Shown: positions 55,300-64,000 of the stretch, one piece after another
How the letters are laid out: each line of letters opens with the position of its first letter
Numbering within the stretch: position 1 is the first letter of the stretch
Origin: Megachile rotundata
Lineage: Eukaryota > Arthropoda > Insecta > Hymenoptera > Megachilidae
Direction: 5' to 3'
DNA length: 64,000 nt
NCBI RefSeq assembly: GCF_050947335.1
Contig: NW_027473315.1
Coordinates: 3,410,001 to 3,474,000 of the forward strand
The notes under the pieces: model-generated
Databases searched by the model: none
Seen by the model: only the letters and a program-made list of their open reading frames with translations
Told to the model about the DNA's origin: nothing
Position numbers and translations under genes: made by a program

Positions 55300-57850
55300 T
55301 GTATGATCGTGATTGTATGATTGTATTTGGGAGATTGTATTTGGGATATTGTAATTGTATGATTGCGATTGCATGATTGTGATTGTATGATTGTGATGTA
55401 TGATTGTAATTGTATGATTATGATTGTATGATTGTGATTGTATGATTGTGATTGTATGATTGTGATTCTTTGATTGTGATTGTATGATTGTGATTCTTTG
55501 ATTGTGATTGTATGATTGTGATTGTATGATTGTGATTGTATGATTGTGATTGTATGATTGTGATTGTATGAGTGTGATTGTATGATTGTGATTGTATGAT
55601 TGTGATTGTATGATTGTGATAGTATGATTGTGATTGTATGATTGTGATTGTATGACTGTGATTGTATGACTGTGATTGTATGATTGTGATAGTATGATTG
55701 TGAAAGTATGATTGTGATTGTATGATTGTGATTGTATGATTGTGATTGTATGATTGTGATTGTATGATTGTGATTGTATGATTGTGATTGTATGAGTGTG
55801 ATTGTCTGATTGTGGTTGTGCGATTGTGATTGTATGATTGTGATTGTATTATTGAGATTGTATGATTGTGATTGCATGATTGTGATTGTATGATTGTGAT
55901 TGCATGATTTTGAATGTATGATTGTGGTTGCATGATTGTGATTGTATGATTGTGATTGTATGATTGTGATTGTATGATTGTGATGTATGATTGTAATTGT
56001 ATGATTATGATTGTATGCTTGCGATTGTATGATTGTGATTGTATGATTGTGATTGTATGATTGTGATTGTATGATTGTGATTGTATGATTGTGATTGTAT
56101 GATTGTTATTGTATGATTGTGATTGTATGATTGTGATTGTATGATTGTGATTGTATGATTGTGATAGTATGATTGTGATTGTATGATTGTGATTGTATGA
56201 CTGTGATTGTATGATTGTGATTGTATGATTGTGATAGTATGATTGTGAAAGTATGATTGTGATTGTATGATTGTGATTGTATGATTGTGATTGTATGATT
56301 GTGATTGTATGATTGTGATAGTATGATTGTGATTGTATGATTGTGATTGTATGGTTGTGATTGTATGATTGTGATTGTATGATTGTGATTGTATGATTGT
56401 GATTGTATGATTGTGATTGTATGATTGTGATTGTATGATTGTGATTGTCTGATTGTGGTTGTGCGATTGTGATTGTACGATTTTGATTGTACGATTGTGA
56501 TAGTATGATTGTGATTGTATGATTGTGATTGTATGATTGTGATGGTATGATTGTGATTTTATGATTGTGATTGTATGATTGTGATTGTTTGATTGTATTT
56601 GGGAGATTGTATTTGGGCGATTGTATTTGGGAAATTGTAATTGTATGATTGCGATTGTATGATTGTGATTGTATGATTGCGATTGTATGATTGTGATTGT
56701 ATGATTGTGAAAGTATGGTTGTGATTATATGATTATGATTGTATGATTGTGATTGTATGATTGTATTTGGGAGATTGTATTTGGGAGATTGTAATTGTAT
56801 GATTGCGATTGTATGATTGTGATTGTATGATTGCGATTGTATGATTGTGATTGTATGATTGTGATGTATGATTGTAATTGTATGATTATGATTGTATGAT
56901 TGTGATTGTATGATTGAGATTGTATGATTGTGATTGTATGATTGCGATTGTATGATTGTGATTGTATGATTGTGATTGTATGATTGTGATTGTATGATTG
57001 TGATTGTATGATTGTGATTGTATGATTGTGATTATATGATTGTGATTGTATGATTGTGATTGTATGATTGTGAAAGTATGATTGTGATTGTATGATTGTG
57101 ATTGTATGATTGTGATTGTATGATTGTGATTGTATGAGTGTGATTGTCTGATTGTGGTTGTGCGATTGTGATTGTATGATTGTGATTGTATGATTGAGAT
57201 TGTATGATTGTGATTGCATGATTGTGATTGTATGATTGTGATTGCATGATTTTGAATGTATGATTGTGGTTGCATGATTGTGATTGTATGATTGTGATTG
57301 TATGATTGTGATTGTATGATTGTGATGTATGATTGTAATTGTATGATTATGATTGTATGATTGTGATTGTATGATTGAGATTGTATGATTGAGATTGTAT
57401 GAATGTGATTGTATGCTTGCGATTGTATGATTGTGATTGTATGATTGTGATCGTATGATTGTGATTGTATGATTGTGATTGTATGATTGTGATTGTATGA
57501 TTGTGATTGTATGATTGTGATAGTATGATTGTGATTGTATGATTGTGATTGTATGATTGTGATTGTATGATTGTGATTGTATGATTGTGATTGTATGATT
57601 GTATTTGGGAGATTGTATTTGGGAGATTGTAATTGTATGATTGCGATTGTATGATTGTGATTGTATGATAGTGATGTATGATTGTAATTGTATGATTATG
57701 ATTGTATGATTGTGATTGTATGATTATGATTGTATGATTGTGATTGTATGATTGCGATTGTATGATTGTGATTGTATGATTATGATTGTATGATTGTGAT
57801 TGCATGATTGTGATTGTATGATTGTGATTGTATGATTGTGATTGTATGAT
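55300..57850 (+). repeat. 4.6-kb-offset block, second copy
   Basis: This is the partner of 50,640-53,210, sharing the same order of TTTGGGCG, 13-bp, GTGATTATATG and GATAGTG units. It continues into a 14-unit pure run where the first copy has changed to a GACAG unit. Confidence 0.8.
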
Positions 57851-58001
57851 TGTGATTGTATGATTGTGATTGTATGATTGTGATTGTATGATTGTGATTG
57901 TATGATTGTGATTGTATGATTGTGATTGTATGATTGTGATTGTATGATTGTGATTGTATGATTGTGATTGTATGATTGTGATTGTATGATTGTGATTGTA
58001 T
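57806..58001 (+). repeat. Pure consensus run, second type, 14 units
   Basis: Fourteen perfect units lie between a T12C unit and a G1C unit. The G1C change gives TGA on the - strand and ends the longest - strand open frame at 58001. Confidence 0.92.
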
Positions 58002-59998
58002 CATTGTGATTGTATGATTGTGATCGTATGATTGTGATTGTATGATTGTGAAATTATGATTGTGATTGTATGATTGTGATGTATGATTGTAATTGTATGA
58101 TTATGATTGTATGATTGTGATTGTATGATTGAGATTGTATGATTGTGATTGTATGCTTGCGATTGTATGATTGTGATTGTATGATCGTGATTGTATGATT
58201 GTATTTGGGAGATTGTATTTGGGATATTGTAATTGTATGATTGCGATTGTATGATTGTGATTGTATGATTGTGATGTATGATTGTAATTGTATGATTATG
58301 ATTGTATGATTGTGATTGTATGATTGAGATTGTATGATTGTGATTGTATGCTTGCGATTGTATGATTGTGATTGTATGATTGTGATTCTTTGATTGTGAT
58401 TGTATGATTGTGATTGTATGATTGTGATTGTATGATTGTGATTGTATGAGTGTGATTGTATGATTGTGATTGTATGATTGTGATTGTATGATTGTGACAG
58501 TATGATTGTGATTGTATGATTGTGATTGTATGACTGTGATTGTATGATTGTGATTGTATGATTGTGATAGTATGATTGTGAAAGTATGATTGTGATTGTA
58601 TGATTGTGATTGTATGGTTGTGATTGTATCATTGTGATTGTATGATTGTGATTGTATGATTGTGATTGTCTGATTGTGGTTGTGCGATTGTGATTGTACG
58701 ATTTTGATTGTACGATTGTGATAGTATGATTGTGATTGTATGATTGTGATTGTATGATTGTGATGGTATGATTGTGATTGTATGATTGCGATTGTATGAT
58801 TGTGATTGTATGCTTGTGAAAGTATGGTTGTGATTATATGATTATGATTGTATGATTGTGATTGTATGATTGTATTTGGGAGATTGTATTTGGGAGATTG
58901 TAATTGTATGATTGCGATTGTATGATTGTGATTGTATGATTGCGATTGTATGATTGTGATTGTATGATTGTGATGTATGATTGTAATTGTATGATTATGA
59001 TTGTATGATTGTGATTGTATGATTGAGATTGTATGATTGTGATTGTACGATTGCGATTGTATGATTGTGATTGTATGATTGTGATTGTATGATTGTGATT
59101 GTATGATTGTGATTGTATGATTGTGATTGTATGATTGTGATTGTATGATTGTGATTGTATGATTGTGATTGTGTGATTGTGGAAGTATGATTGTGATTGT
59201 ATGATTGTGATTGTATGATTGTGATTGTATGAGTGTCATTGTCTGATTGTGGTTGTGCGATTGTGATTGTATGATTGTGATTGTATGATTGAGATTGTAT
59301 GATTGTGATTGCATGATTGTGATTGTATGATTGTGATTGCATGATTTTGAATGTATGATTGTGGTTGCATGATTGTGATTGTATGATTGTGATTGTATGA
59401 TTGTGATTGTATGATTGTGATGTATGATTGTGATTGTATGATTATGATTGTATGATTGTGATTGTATGATTGAGATTGTATGATTGAGATTGTATGAATG
59501 TGATTGTATGCTTGCTATTGTATGATTGTGATTGTATGATTGTGATTGTATGATTGTGATTGTATGATTGTGATTGTATGATTGTGATTGTATGATTGTG
59601 ATTGTATGATTGTGATTGTATGATTGTGATTGTATGATTGTGAAAGTATGATTGTGATTGTATGATTGTGATTGTATGATTGTGATTGTATGATTGTGAT
59701 TGTATGAGTGTGATTGTCTGATTGTGGTTGTGCGATTGTGATTGTATGATTGTGGTTGTATGATTGAGATTGTATGATTGTGATTGCATGATTGTGATTG
59801 TATGATTGTGATTGCATGATTTTGAATGTATGATTGTGGTTGCATGATTGTGATTGTATGATTGTGATTGTATGATTGTGATTGTATGATTGTGATGTAT
59901 GATTGTAATTGTATGATTATGATTGTATGATTGTGATTGTATGATTGAGATTGTATGATTGAGATTGTATGAATGTGATTGTATGCTTGCGATTGTAT

Positions 59999-60278
59999 GA
60001 TTGTGATTGTATGATTGTGATTGTATGATTGTGATTGTATGATTGTGATTGTATGATTGTGATTGTATGATTGTGATTGTATGATTGTGATTGTATGATT
60101 GTGATTGTATGATTGTGATTGTATGATTGTGATTGTATGATTGTGATTGTATGATTGTGATTGTATGATTGTGATTGTATGATTGTGATTGTATGATTGT
60201 GATTGTATGATTGTGATTGTATGATTGTGATTGTATGATTGTGATTGTATGATTGTGATTGTATGATTGTGATTGTAT
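59999..60278 (+). repeat. Pure consensus run, 20 units
   Basis: Twenty perfect units lie between GCTTGCG and AAATTAT units. Confidence 0.92.
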
Positions 60279-62760
60279 GATTGTGAAATTATGATTGTGA
60301 TTGTATGATTGTGATGTATGATTGTAATTGTATGATTATGATTGTATGATTGTGATTGTATGATTGAGATTGTATGATTGTGATTGTATGCTTGCGATTG
60401 TATGATTGTGATTGTATGATCGTGATTGTATGATTGTATTTGGGAGATTGTATTTGGGATATTGTAATTGTATGATTGCGATTGTATGATTGTGATTGTA
60501 TGATTGTGATGTATGATTGTAATTGTATGATTATGATTGTATGATTGTGATTGTATGATTGAGATTGTATGATTGTGATTGTATGCTTGCGATTGTATGA
60601 TTGCGATTGTATGATTGTGATTCTTTGATTGTGATTGTATGATTGTGATTGTATGATTGTGATTGTATGATTGTGATTGTATGAGTGTGATTGTATGATT
60701 GTGATTGTATGATTGTGATTGTATGATTGTGATAGTATGATTGTGATTGTATGATTGTGATTGTATGACTGTGATTGTATGATTGTGATTGTATGATTGT
60801 GATAGTATGATTGTGAAAGAATGATTGTGATTGTATGATTGTGATTGTATGGTTGTGATTGTATGATTGTGATTGTATGATTGTGATTGTATGATTGTGA
60901 TTGTCTGATTGTGGTTGTGCGATTGTGATTGTACGATTTTGATTGTACGATTGTGATAGTATGATTGTGATTGTATGATTGTGATTGTATGATTGTGATG
61001 GTATGATTGTGATTGTATGATTGCGATTGTATGATTGTGATTGTATGATTGTGAAAGTATGGTTGTGATTATATGATTATGATTGTATGATTGTGATTGT
61101 ATGATTGTATTTAGGAGATTGTATTTGGGAGATTGTAATTGTATGATTGCGATTGTATGATTGTGATTGTATGATTGCGATTGTATGATTGTGATTGTGT
61201 GATTGTGATGTATGATTGTAATTGTATGATTATGATTGTATGATTGTGATTGTATGATAGAGATTGTATGATTGTGATTGTATGATTGCGATTGTATGAT
61301 TGTGATTGTATGATTGTGATTGTATGATTGTGATTGTATGATTGTGATTGTATGATTGTGATTGTATGATTGTGATTGTATGATTGTGATTGTGTGATTG
61401 TGGAAGTATGATTGTGATTGTATGATTGTGATTGTATGATTGTGATTGTATGATTGTGATTGTATGATTGTGATTGTATGAGTGTGATTGTCTGATTGTG
61501 GTTGTGCGATTGTGATTGTATGATTGTGATTGTATGATTGAGATTGTATGATTGTGATTGCATGATTGTGATTGTATGATTGTGATTGCATGATTTTGAA
61601 TGTATGATTGTGGTTGCATGATTGTGATTGTATGATTGTGATTGTATGATTGTGATTGTATGATTGTGATGTATGATTGTAATTGTATGATTATGATTGT
61701 ATGATTGTGATTGTATGATTGAGATTGTATGATTGAGATTGTATGAATGTGATTGTATGCTTGCGATTGTATGATTGTGATTGTATGATTGTGATTGTAT
61801 GATTGTGATTGTATGATTGTGATTGTATGATTGTGATTGTATGATTGTGATTGTATGATTGTGATTGTATGATTGTGATTGTATGATTGTGATAGTATGA
61901 TTGTGATTGTATGATTGTGATTGTATGACTGTGATTGTATGATTGTGATTGTATGATTGTGATAGTATGATTGTGAAAGTATGATTGTGATTGTATGATT
62001 GTGATTGTATGATTGTGATTGTATGATTGTGATTGTATGATTGTGATAGTATGATTGTGATTGTATGATTGTGATTGTATGGTTGTGATTGTATGATTGT
62101 GATTGTATGATTGTGATTGTATGATTGTGATTGTCTGATTGTGGTTGTGCGATTGTGATTGTACGATTTTGATTGTACGATTGTGATAGTATGATTGTGA
62201 TTGTATGATTGTGATTGTATGATTGTGATGGTATGATTGTGATTTTATGATTGTGATTGTATGATTGTGATTGTTTGATTGTATTTGGGAGATTGTATTT
62301 GGGCGATTGTATTTGGGAGATTGTAATTGTATGATTGCGATTGTATGATTGTGATTGTATGATTGCGATTGTATGATTGTGATTGTATGATTGTGATTGT
62401 ATGATTGTGATTGTATGATTGTGATTGTATGATTGTGATTGTATGATTGTGATTGTGTGATTGTGGAAGTATGATTGTGATTGTATGATTGTGATTGTAT
62501 GATTGTGATTGTATGATTGTGATTGTATGATTGTGATTGTATGATTGTGATTGTATGATTGTGATTGTATGATTGTGATTGTATGATTGTGATTGTGTGA
62601 TTGTGGAAGTATGATTGTGATTGTATGATTGTGATTGTATGATTGTGATTGTATGATTGTGATTGTATGATTGTGATTGTATGGTTGTGATTGTATGATT
62701 GTGATTGTATGATTGTGATTGTATGAGTGTCATTGTCTGATTGTGGTTGTGCGATTGTGA
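60260..62760 (+). repeat. 2.5-kb tandem duplication, first copy
   Basis: The segment matches from about 62,790 to the window end. The AAATTAT (60285/62815) and 13-bp (60508/63038) landmarks are 2,530 bp apart. GAAAGAATG (60815/63317), TTTAGGAG (61110/63612) and GATAGAGATTG (61256/63758) are 2,502 bp apart, two units less. I saw these last three variants nowhere else in the window, so they date the duplication as late. Confidence 0.85.
62465..62610 (+). repeat. 140-bp local duplication of a GTGGAAG unit
   Basis: The GTGTG then GTGGAAG pair occurs at 62465 and again at 62605, exactly ten units apart, with only canonical units between. Elsewhere the pair appears once per block. Confidence 0.75.
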
Positions 62761-62789
62761 TTGTATGATTGTGATTGTATGATTGTGAT

Positions 62790-64000
62790 TGTATGATTGT
62801 GATTGTATGATTGTGAAATTATGATTGTGATTGTATGATTGTGATGTATGATTGTAATTGTATGATTATGATTGTATGATTGTGATTGTATGATTGAGAT
62901 TGTATGATTGTGATTGTATGCTTGCGATTGTATGATTGTGATTGTATGATCGTGATTGTATGATTGTATTTGGGAGATTGTATTTGGGATATTGTAATTG
63001 TATGATTGCGATTGTATGATTGTGATTGTATGATTGTGATGTATGATTGTAATTGTATGATTATGATTGTATGATTGTGATTGTATGATTGAGATTGTAT
63101 GATTGTGATTGTATGCTTGCGATTGTATGACTGTGATTGTATGATTGTGATTCTTTGATTGTGATTGTATGATTGTGATTGTATGATTGTGATTGTATGA
63201 TTGTGATTGTATGATTGTGATTGTATGATTGTGATAGTATGATTGTGATTGTATGATTGTGATTGTATGACTGTGATTGTATGATTGTGATTGTATGATT
63301 GTGATAGTATGATTGTGAAAGAATGATTGTGATTGTATGATTGTGATTGTATGGTTGTGATTGTATGATTGTGATTGTATGATTGTGATTGTATGATTGT
63401 GATTGTCTGATTGTGGTTGTGCGATTGTGATTGTACGATTTTGATTGTACGATTGTGATAGTATGATTGTGATTGTATGATTGTGATTGTATGATTGTGA
63501 TGGTATGATTGTGATTGTATGATTGCGATTGTATGATTGTGATTGTATGATTGTGAAAGTATGGTTGTGATTATATGATTATGATTGTATGATTGTGATT
63601 GTATGATTGTATTTAGGAGATTGTATTTGGGAGATTGTAATTGTATGATTGCGATTGTATGATTGTGATTGTATGATTGCGATTGTATGATTGTGATTGT
63701 GTGATTGTGATGTATGATTGTAATTGTATGATTATGATTGTATGATTGTGATTGTATGATAGAGATTGTATGATTGTGATTGTATGATTGCGATTGTATG
63801 ATTGTGATTGTATGATTGTGATTGTATGATTGTGATTGTATGATTGTGATTGTATGATTGTGATTGTATGATTGTGATTGTATGATTGTGATTGTGTGAT
63901 TGTGGAAGTATGATTGTGATTGTATGATTGTGATTGTATGATTGTGATTGTATGATTGTGATTGTATGATTGTGATTGTATGATTGTGATTGTATGAGTG
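62790..64000 (+). repeat. 2.5-kb tandem duplication, second copy (cut by window end)
   Basis: This is the partner of 60,260-62,760 and shares three private variants with it. At the last landmark (GAGTG at 61480/63996) the offset is 2,516 bp, one unit more than before. The copy continues beyond the window. Confidence 0.83.

Larger units (their letters stand above)
1..64000 (+). repeat. 14-bp tandem satellite array, consensus GATTGTGATTGTAT
   Basis: Every line of the window reads as head-to-tail copies of a 14-bp unit, GATTGTGATTGTAT, or a recognisable variant of it, always in the same orientation. The unit is itself a 6-mer GATTGT followed by an 8-mer GATTGTAT that share a core. About 4,570 units would fill the window. 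The consensus + strand holds only A, G and T; C appears only in variants. Neither array edge is present, because the first bases lie inside a TTTGGGA-type unit and the last in a canonical run. I saw no unique sequence, poly-A tail, inverted repeat or transposon-like interruption. There is no gene anywhere in the array. The organism and chromosomal location cannot be told from the sequence. Confidence 0.98.
32600..64000 (+). repeat. Right domain of the satellite
   Basis: The stretch is satellite throughout. It is marked by the AAATTAT unit (34208, 35408, 38235, 41686, 43391, 45335, 48770, 50491, 53805, 55172, 58050, 60285 and 62815), by G5T+T14C units (GATTTTGATTGTAC) from about 33.18 to 63.43 kb, and by a GCTTGCTATT unit (32789, 37137, 42237, 44181, 49309 and 59510). 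It contains much longer pure consensus runs than the middle domain, and its large blocks repeat at about 7.1, 5.1, 4.6 and 2.5 kb. Confidence 0.8.

Noticed and set aside
58001..61591. 1,196-codon - strand open frame, and similar frames at 5,916-8,918, 20,355-22,937 and 17,100-19,598
   Set aside because: The repeat has no stop in any - strand frame, and overlapping frames encode the same rotated peptide. Starts are single T-to-C variants, stops are single variants such as G5A, and no promoter, splice site or non-repeat domain is present.
1..64000. CRISPR array
   Set aside because: Units are 14 bp, directly abutting and without unique spacers. There are no cas-like genes, and the array is far too long and uniform.
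1..64000. TGATTG or ATTGT motifs as PBX/HOX or SOX binding sites
   Set aside because: The core match is short and built into every unit. The canonical flanking bases do not match the fuller consensus motifs I know, and no promoter context exists.
1..64000. Bacterial or phage origin suggested by long open frames
   Set aside because: No ribosome binding sites, varied codon use or recognisable genes occur anywhere. Homogeneous multi-level satellite DNA on this scale is a eukaryotic feature.

Overview
The whole 64 kb window is one uninterrupted array of a 14-bp tandem repeat. I read the consensus as GATTGTGATTGTAT and number it positions 1-14 below. All copies point the same way, and the first and last bases are already inside the array, so neither edge is visible. 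I found no unique sequence, protein-coding gene, RNA gene, transposon or CRISPR array. A homogeneous satellite of this size points to a eukaryotic nuclear genome, probably a heterochromatic, subtelomeric or pericentromeric block in a long-read assembly. Nothing in the sequence identifies the species or the chromosomal location. The consensus is about 29% G+C and has no C on the + strand.

The array is an ordered mosaic of roughly 25 recurrent monomer variants. Examples are GATTGTATTTGGGA (five changes), a 13-bp unit lacking one T, T6C, G5A, G7A, T10A, T12C and T14C. The variants travel in fixed strings (cassettes), and the cassettes are assembled into longer duplicated blocks. Layout: 1-4.2 kb, a mixed block that shares variants with the right half; 4.2-32.6 kb, a middle domain marked by the T9A+T14C unit, which includes an almost perfect 3.6-kb tandem duplication (about 9,985-17,213), a partial third copy (17.6-19.26 kb), a 2.4-kb pair (19.4-21.8 and 22.5-25.0 kb), a 1.8-kb pair (27.2-29.7 kb) and a 671-bp pair (30.7-32.06 kb); 32.6-64 kb, a right domain marked by the units GATTGTGAAATTAT and GATTTTGATTGTAC, which includes a 7.1-kb tandem duplication (about 36,490-50,630), further 4.6-kb-spaced copies, long runs of pure consensus units and a 2.5-kb duplication running off the window end.

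The - strand shows many long open frames (up to about 1,196 codons). These follow from arithmetic. Three 14-bp units make 42 bp, or 14 codons, so all three - strand frames encode rotations of the same peptide repeat, IQSQSYNHNHTITI. The + strand has TGA in every frame. I annotate none of these as genes. The main interest is in how the array evolves: exact 14-bp length steps between long duplicated blocks, unique duplication junctions, and a near-identical 640-bp segment at both ends of a 34.7-kb interval.
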